NCBI RefSeq assembly: GCF_020532645.1
Contig: NZ_JAJAUZ010000004.1
Span: 1 to 64,000, forward strand
Direction of reading: 5' to 3'
DNA: 64,000 nt
From: Streptomyces bambusae
GTDB taxonomy: Bacteria > Actinomycetota > Actinomycetes > Streptomycetales > Streptomycetaceae
Shown: in pieces, positions 6,695 to 14,633 of the stretch
Layout: each line of letters begins with the position of its first letter
Position numbering within the stretch: the stretch's first letter is position 1
Notes under the pieces: model-generated
Told to the model about the DNA's origin: nothing
Databases searched by the model: none
Seen by the model: only the letters and a program-made list of their open reading frames with translations
Made by a program: the position numbers and the translations under genes

Positions 6695-8356
6695 TCAGCC
6701 CTCCCACAGCATCTCCCGGACCTCCTCGCGCGAGGTCGGTCGCAACTCCCCGTCGAGCAGCAGCCACTTGGTGATGCCGATCGACTCCAGGAACGGCACG
6801 TCGTGGCTCGCCACCATCAGCGCGCCCTCGTACGAGTCCAGAGCGGCGGTCAGCTGCCGGACGCTCGCCAGGTCCAGGTTGTTGGTCGGTTCGTCGAGCA
6901 GCAGCAGCTGCGGTGCCGGGTTCGCCAGCAGCAGTGCCGCCAGCGAGGCCCGGAACCGCTCCCCGCCCGACAGGGTGCCGGCCGGCTGGTCCGCCCGGCT
7001 GCCCCGGAACAGGAAGTGCGCCAGCCGGGCCCGGATCTGATTGTTCGTCACTCCTGGGGTGAGGGCGGCCACGTTCTCCACCACCGACAGGTCCCCGTCG
7101 AGGAGGTCGAGCCGCTGCGGCAGGTAGCGCAGCGGCACGTGGACCTCGGCCTCGCCCGCCGCCGGGGCGAGCTGCCCCGCCAGCGTGCGCAGCAGCGTGG
7201 TCTTGCCCGCGCCGTTGCGGCCCACCAGCGCGACCCGCTCCGGGCCGCGCAGCTCCCAGGCCTTCGGCACCGCCGGCGCCTCGGGCCCGTGGGCGAGCGA
7301 CAGCTCGCGCAGGGTGAGGACGCCGCGGCCCGACGGGACCAGGGTGGCGGGGAGTTCGACGCGGATCTCGTCGTCGTCGCGGACCGCCTCGACGGCCTGG
7401 TCGAGCCGGTCGCGGGCCTCGGCCAGCCGTCCGGCGTGCAGCGTGCGGTGCTTGCCGGCCGACACCTCCGCCTGCCGCTTGCGTCCGCCCATCACGATCT
7501 TGGGCTCGCGCTTCTGGTCCCACATCTTCTGGCCGTAGCGCCGCCGCCGGGCCAATTTGCCCTGGGCATCGGAGAGTTCGCGCCTCTGCCGCTGCACGTC
7601 CGCCTCGGCGACGCGCACCATCCGCTCGGCCGCCTCCTGCTCGGCCGCGAGCGCCCGCTCGTACGCCGAGAAGTTGCCGCCGTACAGGTGGACCTCGCCC
7701 TCGTGGAGCTCGGCGATCCGGTCGACGCGCTCCAGCAGTTCGCGGTCGTGGCTGACCACGACCAGCACCCCGGGCCAGGCCTCGACGGCGTCGTACAGCC
7801 GCTGCCGGGCCCGCAGGTCCAGGTTGTTGGTCGGCTCGTCGAGCAGCAGGACGTCCGGCCGGCGCAGCAGCAGCGCGGCCAGGCGCAGCAGTACGGACTC
7901 GCCGCCGGAGATGTCGCCGACGGTGCGGTCGAGACCGATCCGGCCCAGACCGAGTTCGTCGAGGGTGGCGCGGGCGCGTTCCTCGACGTCCCAGTCGTCG
8001 CCGACCAGGGCGAAGTGCTCCTCCGTGGCCTCGCCCGCCTCGATGGCGTGCAGCGCGGCCCGGGTGCGGTCGATGCCGAGGGCGGCGTCCACGCGCAGCG
8101 CGGTGTCGAGCGTGAGGTTCTGGGGGAGGTGGCCGACGGAGCCGGCGATGGTGATGTGTCCCTCGGTGGGCGCGAGTTCGCCCGCGAGGAGCTTCAACAG
8201 GGTGGACTTTCCGCATCCGTTCAGACCCACCAGCCCGGTCCGGCCGGGGCCGACGGACAGCTGGAGGGAGTCGAACACCCGGGTGCCGTCAGGCCAGTCG
8301 AAGCCGAGGGCGGAGCAGGTGGCGAAGTGGGCGGAAGAGCCGAAAGATCGAGACAT
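6695..8356 (-). CDS. ABC-F family ATPase (ribosome protection type)
   Basis: A 553-aa soluble protein of two ABC ATPase domains without membrane segments. Domain 1 has GLNGCGKST, ISGGES and VLLLDEPTNNLD; domain 2 has GRNGAGKTT, LSGGERF and LLLLDEPTNNLD. A charged linker of about 80 residues (helical arm rich in Arg/Glu/Gln) joins them. ABC-F proteins act on the ribosome: antibiotic-resistance members dislodge macrolides, lincosamides or pleuromutilins, others tune translation. The leader carries a tiny ORF and a perfect hairpin, as in drug-inducible members, so a resistance role is plausible but unproven. The ATG start has GGAGG nine bases upstream; the frame is open for 15 more codons through the hairpin, which I do not take as coding. 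Confidence 0.9.
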   Translation of the reverse strand: MSRSFGSSAHFATCSALGFDWPDGTRVFDSLQLSVGPGRTGLVGLNGCGKSTLLKLLAGELAPTEGHITIAGSVGHLPQNLTLDTALRVDAALGIDRTRAALHAIEAGEATEEHFALVGDDWDVEERARATLDELGLGRIGLDRTVGDISGGESVLLRLAALLLRRPDVLLLDEPTNNLDLRARQRLYDAVEAWPGVLVVVSHDRELLERVDRIAELHEGEVHLYGGNFSAYERALAAEQEAAERMVRVAEADVQRQRRELSDAQGKLARRRRYGQKMWDQKREPKIVMGGRKRQAEVSAGKHRTLHAGRLAEARDRLDQAVEAVRDDDEIRVELPATLVPSGRGVLTLRELSLAHGPEAPAVPKAWELRGPERVALVGRNGAGKTTLLRTLAGQLAPAAGEAEVHVPLRYLPQRLDLLDGDLSVVENVAALTPGVTNNQIRARLAHFLFRGSRADQPAGTLSGGERFRASLAALLLANPAPQLLLLDEPTNNLDLASVRQLTAALDSYEGALMVASHDVPFLESIGITKWLLLDGELRPTSREEVREMLWEG

Positions 8357-8394
8357 GGAGGCCTCCGGTTGCGTGTGACAAGGGGCAACACGTG

Positions 8395-8414
8395 GAGACA
8401 CCCGGGGGTGTCTC
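8395..8414 (-). promoter_or_regulatory. Leader hairpin upstream of the ABC-F gene (possible attenuator)
   Basis: A perfect 9-bp inverted repeat (GAGACACCC / GGGTGTCTC) sits 39 bases upstream of the ABC-F start, directly behind the stop codon of a possible five-residue leader ORF. The position suits attenuation by a stalled ribosome. No T-run follows. Confidence 0.45.
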
Positions 8415-8430
8415 AGGGCCTCAAGAGCAA
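8413..8430 (-). CDS. Candidate leader peptide MLLRP
   Basis: A very short frame, TTG CTC TTG AGG CCC TGA, lies in the ABC-F leader. GGAG (part of GGAGAAGG, 8434-8441) is seven bases upstream of the TTG, and the stop overlaps the base of the leader hairpin by two bases. It would encode MLLRP. Leader peptides of this size are known for macrolide-inducible genes. Evidence is positional only, and a TTG start lowers confidence. Confidence 0.3.
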   Translation of the reverse strand: MLLRP

Positions 8431-8467
8431 TGTCCTTCTCCGATCAACGACAGCAGAGCCGTCGTCG

Positions 8468-8497
8468 ACGCTACGGGGGCGGTCGCCCGGACCGCAA
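8468..8497 (-). promoter_or_regulatory. Putative promoter of the ABC-F gene
   Basis: On the minus strand TTGCGG (8492-8497) and TAGCGT (8468-8473) are 18 bases apart, a fair match to a vegetative Streptomyces promoter. It would give a leader of about 105 bases containing the mini-ORF and the hairpin. Confidence 0.35.
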
Positions 8498-8551
8498 AGG
8501 AATTAACGACCGCGAGGGTGCGGCGGGCCGGGCGGGGCGTCCCCGGAGGGT

Positions 8552-8968
8552 TCAGGGGGTGTCGCGCAGCAGCTCGGCGAGATCGGCGTCCATGTCGACG
8601 TACAGGTGCTCCATGCCGGCCGGGACCACCGCGGCCACCCGCTCCAGGAAGCCCTCCAGGTCGGCGGTGTCCATCAGCACGATGGCCATGCCCTCGGGAG
8701 CGTGGAACTCGATCACGGTGCGACCCGCGCCGTACGGCCGGACGCGGACGTCGCCCAGTCCCGCCGGCTCGTCGATGCCGGTCTCCAGCAGCTCACGGCC
8801 GAAGGTCCACGACACCTCGATGCCTTCGAGGGTGGCGGGCGCGGGGAAGGCCATGCGGACCGCGAACGGATCCGACCGGTCGTAGCAGAGCGTGACCGGA
8901 ACGGACTCGACCTTGGGGGCGGTCGCGACCAGCCGGGCCTGTACTGCTTGCTCGATGACGGTGATCAT
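8552..8968 (-). CDS. SsgA-like sporulation / cell-division protein
   Basis: A 138-aa SsgA-like protein, a family confined to morphologically complex actinomycetes that directs septum placement and spore-wall events; SsgB recruits FtsZ. The core is recognisable: VPVTLCYDRSDPFAVRMAF, WTFGRELLETGI, GDVRVRPYG, EGMAIVLMDTADLEGFLERV and PAGMEHLYVDMDADLAELL. The length matches the family (130-145 aa). The ATG start has GGGAG upstream. Which paralogue it is (SsgA-SsgG) cannot be decided from the sequence alone. It stands alone, 292 bases from the divergent BNR protein, with a Crp-like palindrome in between. Confidence 0.9.
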   Translation of the reverse strand: MITVIEQAVQARLVATAPKVESVPVTLCYDRSDPFAVRMAFPAPATLEGIEVSWTFGRELLETGIDEPAGLGDVRVRPYGAGRTVIEFHAPEGMAIVLMDTADLEGFLERVAAVVPAGMEHLYVDMDADLAELLRDTP

Positions 8969-9046
8969 GGCCTGCTCCCTTGCGGCGGATCGGTAGGGCA
9001 TGGGGTTAGACGCAGGAACGGCCGGATCCGTGCACACGCCGGGGGC

Positions 9047-9060
9047 GTGACGTGCGTCAC
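9047..9060. promoter_or_regulatory. Crp-like palindrome between the SsgA-like and BNR genes
   Basis: GTGACGTGCGTCAC has perfect 6-base inverted arms and fits GTG-N6-GNCAC, the Streptomyces Crp consensus as I recall it. It lies 79 bases upstream of the SsgA-like start and 201 bases upstream of the BNR-protein start. The rest of the 8969-9260 gap shows no ORF that I can support. Confidence 0.4.
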
Positions 9061-9260
9061 CGGCTGGCGGAAAAGCGGCGGTCCGATTGCGCAGAGTGAT
9101 CGTTTCCCTGCAGTTGGGGCGGTGGATGCACCGTCGCAGGGCCAGTCGGAGAAGGGCCGGATCTCGCTGCTCCGTGACCGGTCCCGGGTCTGTCCGGCAG
9201 GGCCCGGCCCGGGTCCGCAGTCTGGACGGCGATCACCGGGGTGCACTAGCTTCCGGCGCC

Positions 9261-10340
9261 ATGAGACTTCTGGCAGTTGGCATGTGCGCGGCAGTGTTGG
9301 GAGCGGCTCTGGCCGGGGTCCCGGCGGCCCCCGAGGCCCGGGCGGCGGACGCCGGCGCAGCCCGTCCCACCCTCCGGTGGGACCTGAAGGACAGCGGTAC
9401 GGACGCACGGTTCCGCGGCCTGGCCGCCGTCAGCAGGTCCACCGCCTGGGCCTCCGGCTCCAAGGGCACGGTGCTGCGCACGACCGACGGCGGCCGCAGC
9501 TGGCGGAACGTCTCGCCGCCCGCGGCCGCCGGGCTGGAACTGCGCGACATCGAGGCCTTCGACGCCCGCCGCGCGGTCGCCCTGTCCATCGGCGAGGGCG
9601 AGGACTCCCGGGTCTTCCGCACCGAGGACGGCGGCGCCACCTGGACCGAGACCTTCCGCAACCCCGACCCGCGGGCCTTCTACGACTGCCTGACCTTCTT
9701 CGACCGCCGCCACGGCCTGGCCATGAGCGACCCGGTGGACGGCAGGTTCCGGATCCTGTCCACCGCCGACGGCGGCCGCTCCTGGCGGGTGCTGCCCGAC
9801 GCCGGCATGCCCGCCGCGCTCCCCGGCGAGGCCGGCTTCGCGGCCAGCGGCCAGTGCCTGGTGAGCGCCGGGCCGCGGGACGTCTGGATGGCCACCGGCG
9901 GCGGCGCCACCGCCCGCGTCCTGCACTCCGGCGACCGCGGACTGAACTGGACCGTCACCGACACCACCGTGCCCGCCGGCGAGGGCGCCAAGGGCGTCTT
10001 CGGCCTGGCCTTCCGAGACCGCCGGCACGGCATCGCCGTCGGCGGCGACTACCGCGCCGACCAGGCCTCGCCGCGCGCCGCCGCCGTCACCGGCGACGGC
10101 GGCCGCGCCTGGGCCGCCGCCCAGACCCCGCCGGCCGCCTACCGCTCCGGCGTGGCCTGGCTCCCGCACCGGCACGGCGCCGCCCTGGCGGTCGGCCCGA
10201 CCGGCACCGACCTCAGCACCGACGGCGGCCGCAGCTGGCGGCCGGTGGACCCGGGCTCGTTCGACACGGTCGACTGCGCGTCCGACGGGTCCTGCTGGGC
10301 CTCCGGCGAGAAGGGCCGCATCGCGCGGCTGCGCCGGTAG
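9261..10340 (+). CDS. Secreted BNR/Asp-box beta-propeller protein
   Basis: A 359-aa exported protein. The signal peptide is clear: MRLLAVGMCAAVLGAALAG, then an Ala-rich stretch to ARAADA. The mature part has at least four Asp-box motifs, TTDGGRSW, TEDGGATW, TADGGRSW and STDGGRSW, spaced by 40-110 residues, which indicates a six- or seven-bladed propeller like sialidase, Ycf48 or photosystem-assembly-type proteins. No sialidase catalytic set (Arg triad, FRIP) is seen, so it is probably a binding or scaffold protein at the cell surface. The ATG lies directly in front of the signal peptide. The gene is monocistronic, ending at a strong terminator. Confidence 0.85.
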   Translation: MRLLAVGMCAAVLGAALAGVPAAPEARAADAGAARPTLRWDLKDSGTDARFRGLAAVSRSTAWASGSKGTVLRTTDGGRSWRNVSPPAAAGLELRDIEAFDARRAVALSIGEGEDSRVFRTEDGGATWTETFRNPDPRAFYDCLTFFDRRHGLAMSDPVDGRFRILSTADGGRSWRVLPDAGMPAALPGEAGFAASGQCLVSAGPRDVWMATGGGATARVLHSGDRGLNWTVTDTTVPAGEGAKGVFGLAFRDRRHGIAVGGDYRADQASPRAAAVTGDGGRAWAAAQTPPAAYRSGVAWLPHRHGAALAVGPTGTDLSTDGGRSWRPVDPGSFDTVDCASDGSCWASGEKGRIARLRR

Positions 10341-10346
10341 AAGCCC

Positions 10347-10387
10347 GTCCGCGGGGCCCCGGAACGCCGACCCGGGGCCCCGCGGAC
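10347..10387. terminator. Strong bidirectional terminator
   Basis: A 16-bp perfect stem (10347-10362 with 10372-10387) and a 9-base loop lie between the convergent BNR and YciI-like genes. Confidence 0.85.
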
Positions 10388-10423
10388 GGTCCCCGGCGCC
10401 GGGCCGGTCCGTCCGCGGAGGGG

Positions 10424-10723
10424 TCAGGCGCCCAGGGTCTCGCGGACGGCGCTCAGGTCCGCGGAGGTCTTCGTGGCGATGAACTCCGTGATCCGGTACG
10501 TGCACAGGCCCGCCGCCGCGAACGGGTCCTCCTCCGCGATCCGTTCCACCTCCGCGCGCGAGACGCCCCCGGCGAGGATCACCCCGCCCTCCCGCGGCAC
10601 CTTCCGCCCGGACGCGAGGAACACCCCTGCCGCGTAGTGCCGGTCGAGCCAGGCGACGTGCGCGTCCAGCTCCTCCTCGATCGCCTCGATGGGGGCGGTG
10701 TAGGTCAGCTCCATGACAAACAT
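10424..10723 (-). CDS. YciI-like (YCII-domain) protein
   Basis: A 99-aa single-domain protein of the YciI/ferredoxin-like fold. Visible features are the N-terminal strand MFVMELTYTAP, the DAHVAWLDRHYAAGVFLASGR helix with the conserved His-x3-Leu and the SGRKVPREGG turn, then EDPFAAAGLCTYRITEF, all in family order. Members are small dimers; some catalyse dehalogenation or lactone chemistry, most are uncharacterised. It is divergent from endonuclease V with only 27 bases between starts, and a second in-frame ATG three codons in (MELTY) could be the start. No ribosome site is obvious for either. Confidence 0.85.
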   Translation of the reverse strand: MFVMELTYTAPIEAIEEELDAHVAWLDRHYAAGVFLASGRKVPREGGVILAGGVSRAEVERIAEEDPFAAAGLCTYRITEFIATKTSADLSAVRETLGA

Positions 10724-10750
10724 GATCGTCAGGCTACTCTCGGAGCCACC

Positions 10751-11431
10751 ATGACGAGTGTGAAGACCCCCGCCGACGAGGCCGAGGCCCGGGCGGTACA
10801 GGACGAACTGCGGGCCCGCGTGGTCCGGGACCAGCCCGGTCCGCCGCCCGGCCGCGGCCTCGTCGCCGGCGTCGACGTCGCCTACGACGACGCGCGCGAC
10901 CTGGTCGCCGCCGCGGCGGTGGTCCTCGACGCGGGCACCCTGGAGACCGTGGAGGAGGCCACCGCGGTCGGCCACGTCTCCTTCCCCTACGTGCCCGGCC
11001 TGCTCGCCTTCCGCGAACTGCCCACCGTACTGGCCGCCCTGGACGCCCTCACCGCCGCGCCCGAGCTGGTGGTCTGCGACGGCTACGGGATCGCCCACCC
11101 GCGCGGCTTCGGACTGGCCAGCCACCTCGGTGTGGTCACCGGCCTGCCCACGATCGGCGTTGCGAAGAATCCGTTCACCTTCCGGTACGAGCCGCCCGGC
11201 GAGGCCCGCGGCGACGGCTCGCCGCTGCTCGCCCCCGACGGCGCCGAGGTCGGCCGGGCCCTGCGCACGCAGCGCGGGGTCAAACCCGTCTACGTGTCCG
11301 TCGGCCACCGGGTCTCCCTCGACAACGCCTGTGCGCACACGCTCGCCCTGAGCCCGCGCTTCCGCATCCCGGAGACCACCCGCCGGGCCGACTCGCTCTG
11401 CCGCCGCGCCCTGCGCGAAGCCCTGGGCTGA
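10751..11431 (+). CDS. nfi: Endonuclease V (deoxyinosine 3'-endonuclease)
   Basis: A 226-aa endonuclease V, which cuts the second phosphodiester 3' of deoxyinosine and related lesions to start repair of deaminated DNA. Family motifs are in order: AGVDVAYDD (metal Asp), YVPGLLAFRELP (wedge/strand-binding), VVCDGYGIAHPRGFGLASHLG (second metal Asp and the conserved G-x-G-L-A-S-H), then IGVAKNPF and VSVGHRVSLDNA. The length matches bacterial members. The ATG start lies shortly after the divergent YciI-like start, so promoters overlap. It ends at a hairpin facing a convergent gene. Confidence 0.94.
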   Translation: MTSVKTPADEAEARAVQDELRARVVRDQPGPPPGRGLVAGVDVAYDDARDLVAAAAVVLDAGTLETVEEATAVGHVSFPYVPGLLAFRELPTVLAALDALTAAPELVVCDGYGIAHPRGFGLASHLGVVTGLPTIGVAKNPFTFRYEPPGEARGDGSPLLAPDGAEVGRALRTQRGVKPVYVSVGHRVSLDNACAHTLALSPRFRIPETTRRADSLCRRALREALG

Positions 11432-11433
11432 CG

Positions 11434-11464
11434 GCGTCCGGCCGCCCGTCCCGCGGCCGGACGC
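11434..11464. terminator. Hairpin terminator after endonuclease V
   Basis: A 12-bp perfect stem (GCGTCCGGCCGC / GCGGCCGGACGC) with a 7-base loop starts three bases after the endonuclease V stop. The following 125 bases up to the convergent gene are non-coding. Confidence 0.8.
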
Positions 11465-11589
11465 TCCTGCCCGCCCGCTCCGTCCGACGGACCTTGCCCG
11501 CGCACCGGATGCGGCAATTCCGGTCGCCTCCGCCGCACCCCTCCCGCCCCCAGCCGGGCACAATCCGGCCCCGGCCCTGCGGCGACGTC

Positions 11590-12780
11590 CTACCGGCTGT
11601 CCGCCACCCGGAAGACGATGCCCGCCGCCCGCAGCCGGCCGGTCAGCGCGTCGCCCATGGCCACTGCCGTCGTCACCTGGCCCGCGGTGACGGGCAGTTC
11701 GTCGTACGCCAGGCAGAGCGCGGCCTCCGCCAGCATCTTGGCCGTCTCCCCGTAGCCCGGATCGCCGCCGGACACCTCGGTGAAGACCCGCCGGCCGCCG
11801 CCCTCGCCGACGAACCGCACCGTGAACCAGCTGCGCGCCCGGCGCGGTTCGTCCGGCCCGGAACCCGGCTCCCACCGGTCCATCAGCCACTGCCGGGCCG
11901 CCGGCACCTGCGCCAGCGCCGTCACCGCACCCAGCGCGGCGGTCCCGCCCAGCGCCACCGGCAGTCGCCGCACGGACGCGTAGTGGCGGTAGCGGAAGTC
12001 CGGCCCGTAGCGCTCCAGCGCGGCCGCCGACCGGGCCACCACCCGCGGATCCAGCGAGGGCAGCGGCAGCGCCCAGGTGCCCGTCTCCCGGCTGAACCGC
12101 GGGGCGCCCAGCGGCGCCCGGGCCCGCCGGCCCAGCAGCCGCGGTTCGTGCAGTCGCCGCTCCCGGGCCGCCCGCAGGGTCTGCGGGCCGCGGCCCAGCG
12201 CGGTCAGCGCGGAGGCCAGGGTGCCGCCCGAGAACAGCGCGTTCGACCGGACGAACCCGTCCACCCGCAGCGGCACGTCCGCCGGCAGCTGCTGCACCGT
12301 GAACAGCACGCCCAGGTCGTGGGGCACCGAGTCGAAACCGCAGGCGTGCACGATCCGGGCGCCCGTCTCCCGGGCCCGCGCGTCGTGCCGCAGGAACGTC
12401 CGGTCCACGAACTCCGGTTCACCGGTCAGGTCCACATAGTCCGTGCCCGCGTCGGCGCACGCGGCGACCAGCTCCCCGCCGTACCAGACGTACGGGCCGA
12501 CCGTCGTGGCGACCACCCGGGCCGAGGCGGCCAGCTCGCGCATCGCGGCCCGGTCCCCGGCGTCCGCGGCCAGCAGCGGGACGTCCGCGGCGGCCGGATG
12601 CCGCTCGGCGAGACGCGCACGCAGCCGCTCCAGCTTGGCCGTGCTGCGGCCGGCCAGCGCCCAGCGGCAGTCCGCGGGTGCACGGCCGGCGAGGTACTCG
12701 GCCACCAGCTCGCCCACGAACCCGGTGGCACCGAAAAGCACCACGTCATAGGCCCGTTCGGGCCCGTCCGCTCTGTTCAT
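11590..12780 (-). CDS. Saccharopine-dehydrogenase-like / trans-acting enoyl-reductase family protein
   Basis: A 396-aa NAD(P)-dependent oxidoreductase-like protein. The N-terminal Rossmann motif is VVLFGATGFVGELVAEYL (residues about 13-30); then come LAGRSTAKLE, TTVGPYVWYGGELVAACADAG, YVDLTGEPEFVD and HACGFDSVPHDLG, all characteristic of the saccharopine-dehydrogenase-like group that also holds mycobacterial trans-acting enoyl reductases. A C-terminal hydrophobic stretch (GGTAALGAVTALAQV) may associate with membrane. The substrate is unknown; lipid chemistry is likely by family. The ATG start has GGAGC upstream. It faces the MmcQ-like gene, whose GTG start is 79 bases away. Confidence 0.87.
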   Translation of the reverse strand: MNRADGPERAYDVVLFGATGFVGELVAEYLAGRAPADCRWALAGRSTAKLERLRARLAERHPAAADVPLLAADAGDRAAMRELAASARVVATTVGPYVWYGGELVAACADAGTDYVDLTGEPEFVDRTFLRHDARARETGARIVHACGFDSVPHDLGVLFTVQQLPADVPLRVDGFVRSNALFSGGTLASALTALGRGPQTLRAARERRLHEPRLLGRRARAPLGAPRFSRETGTWALPLPSLDPRVVARSAAALERYGPDFRYRHYASVRRLPVALGGTAALGAVTALAQVPAARQWLMDRWEPGSGPDEPRRARSWFTVRFVGEGGGRRVFTEVSGGDPGYGETAKMLAEAALCLAYDELPVTAGQVTTAVAMGDALTGRLRAAGIVFRVADSR

Positions 12781-12859
12781 CCCCGCTCCTGTCGGCTGTT
12801 GTCGGTGGCCGAGGCTAGCGTGAGGGGCGGTGGCCCGTGAGACCAGGGAGGTGCGCCCG

Positions 12860-13249
12860 GTGAAGAACGCCGTCCGCAAGTGGGAGCAAGTACGGTCATT
12901 CGCCCTCGATCTGCCCGGTGCGGTGGAGGAGTTCCCGTGGGGACCCGAGGACTGCGTGATCAAGGTCAACAAGAAGATCTTCGTGTTCCTCGGGAACGCC
13001 GACGGCCCGAATCCGCCCGGACTGTCCGTGAAGCTCAAGGACGCGGACCTGCACGAGCACGCGATGGGGATGCCGGGCGCCGAGCCCACCGGGTACGGGC
13101 TGGGCCGGGCCGGCTGGGTGTCCGTACCGCTGGGGGAGAAGGGCGCGCCGGCGGCGGAGCTGCTGTGCGAGTGGGTGGAGGAGAGCTACCGGACGGTGGC
13201 GCCGAAGAGCCTGATCAAGGAGCTGGACGCGCGCACCGCCGCCGGATAG
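12860..13249 (+). CDS. MmcQ/YjbR family protein
   Basis: A 129-aa protein of the MmcQ/YjbR (CyaY-like fold) group, small proteins of unclear function that may bind DNA. Features are [19 protein letters not shown] (the ED-x-P-W-G signature), [34 protein letters not shown] and the C-terminal [15 protein letters not shown]. The start chosen is the GTG preceded by AGGGAGG nine bases upstream; a GTG ten codons further upstream (12830) has no ribosome site. It is divergent from the reductase gene and is followed by a 15-bp tandem repeat array. Confidence 0.85.
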   Translation: MKNAVRKWEQVRSFALDLPGAVEEFPWGPEDCVIKVNKKIFVFLGNADGPNPPGLSVKLKDADLHEHAMGMPGAEPTGYGLGRAGWVSVPLGEKGAPAAELLCEWVEESYRTVAPKSLIKELDARTAAG

Positions 13250-13265
13250 GGGCGGCTGGGCCGGC

Positions 13266-13370
13266 GGCCCCGGGCTCCGCGGCCCCGGGCTCCGCGGCCC
13301 CGGGCTCCGCGGCCCCGGGCTCCGCGGCCCCGGGCTCCGCGGCCCCGGGCTCCGCGGCCCCGGGTCCCGC
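13266..13370. repeat. 15-bp tandem repeat, seven copies
   Basis: The unit GGCCCCGGGCTCCGC is repeated six times perfectly and once with one transposition (13356-13370, GGCCCCGGGTCCCGC), starting 17 bases after the MmcQ-like stop. Each unit contains the palindrome CCCGGG and has semi-complementary ends, so transcripts would form stacked hairpins. It may have grown from a terminator stem. The array ends about 115 bases before the CoA-transferase start. Confidence 0.95.
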
Positions 13371-13484
13371 GGCCGAAATTGGCTAAGCGCTTGCTCGCCC
13401 AGGGGCTTGTGCTCGGTGGAACACGTTCCTAGCATCACCGGTGTTACATCAGTTGTGTCACATACCTGGGTACCTGGGGGCTCG

Positions 13485-14633
13485 ATGGCAGAGGCTGGGC
13501 ACGGGAACCGGACCGGCGGCCCGCTCGCGGGCGTACGGGTCGTCGAGCTGGCCGGCATCGGCCCCGGCCCGTTCGCCGCCATGCTGCTGGCCGACCTCGG
13601 CGCCGACGTGGTCCGGGTGGACCGGCCGGGCGGCGGCGGCCTCGCCATCGACCCCGCCTACGACGTCACCAACCGCAACAAGCGCTCCGTACTCGTCGAC
13701 CTCAAGGCCCCCGACGGCCCCGCCCGCGTCCTCGACCTCGCCGAACGGGCCGACATCCTCATCGAGGGCTTCCGCCCCGGCGTGGCCGAGCGGCTCGGCG
13801 TCGGCCCCGAGGCCTGCCGGGCCCGCAACCCGCGCCTCGTCTACGGCCGGATGACCGGCTGGGGCCAGGAGGGCCCGCTCGCCCCGCGGGCCGGCCACGA
13901 CATCGGATACATCGCGATCACCGGCGCCCTCGGCATGATCGGCAACCCGGGGGAGCCGCCGGCGGTCCCCGCCAACCTGGTCGGCGACTACGCGGGCGGC
14001 TCCCTCTACCTGGTCATCGGCGTGCTCGCGGCGCTCCAGCACGCCCGTACCACCGGCACCGGCCAGACCGTCGACGCCGCGATCGTCGACGGCACCGCCC
14101 ACCTCACCGCCATGATCCACGGCATGGTCGCGGCCGGCGGCTGGCAGGACCGCCGCGGCGCCAACCTCCTCGACGGCGGCTGCCCCTTCTACGGCACGTA
14201 CGAGACCTCCGACGGTGCGTACATGGCGGTCGGCGCCCTGGAGCAGCAGTTCTACGAGGAGTTCACCGCGCTCCTCGGCATCGCGGACACCGCGCCCGCC
14301 CGCAAGGACCTCGCCCGCTGGGGCGAGCTGCGCGAGGCCGTCGCCGCCGCCTTCCGCACCCGTACCCGCGCGGAGTGGACCGCCGTGTTCGAAGGCTCCG
14401 ACGCCTGCGTGGCGCCGGTGCTCTCGCTGCGCGAGGCGCCGCACCACCCGCACCTGGCCGCGCGCGGCACCTTCACCGACTTCGGCGGCATCGTCCAGCC
14501 GGCGCCCGCCCCCCGGTTCTCGGAAACCCCAGGCGGCGTCCACCGCGGACCGGCGCAGCCGGGAGCAGACACCGCGGAGGTGGCCCGCGACTGGGCGGTC
14601 CCCGCACTCGACACCACGGCAGGGGACCGATGA
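13485..14633 (+). CDS. Family III CoA-transferase / alpha-methylacyl-CoA racemase-like (CaiB/BaiF)
   Basis: A 382-aa CaiB/BaiF-fold protein. The sequence [22 protein letters not shown] and [14 protein letters not shown] at the N terminus, [24 protein letters not shown], and [14 protein letters not shown] with the following [15 protein letters not shown] are close to alpha-methylacyl-CoA racemase (Mcr), in which the His and Asp of GHDI and Asp of the later YAGG region form the catalytic set. It would epimerise 2-methyl-branched acyl-CoAs so they can enter beta-oxidation, or transfer CoA. It overlaps the acyl-CoA dehydrogenase by four bases (ATGA), so both are made together. The ATG start follows a GGGGG site. 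Confidence 0.9.
   Translation: MAEAGHGNRTGGPLAGVRVVELAGIGPGPFAAMLLADLGADVVRVDRPGGGGLAIDPAYDVTNRNKRSVLVDLKAPDGPARVLDLAERADILIEGFRPGVAERLGVGPEACRARNPRLVYGRMTGWGQEGPLAPRAGHDIGYIAITGALGMIGNPGEPPAVPANLVGDYAGGSLYLVIGVLAALQHARTTGTGQTVDAAIVDGTAHLTAMIHGMVAAGGWQDRRGANLLDGGCPFYGTYETSDGAYMAVGALEQQFYEEFTALLGIADTAPARKDLARWGELREAVAAAFRTRTRAEWTAVFEGSDACVAPVLSLREAPHHPHLAARGTFTDFGGIVQPAPAPRFSETPGGVHRGPAQPGADTAEVARDWAVPALDTTAGDR

Noticed and set aside
8357..8401. N-terminal extension of the ABC-F protein by 15 residues
   Set aside because: The added codons run through the hairpin region and lack a ribosome site, while the ATG at 8356 has GGAGG in front.
4670..8506. A 1278-codon open frame on the plus strand
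   Set aside because: It runs antisense to DDAH, DUF397, XRE and ABC-F genes that have clear domains; its own translation is repetitive and matches nothing.
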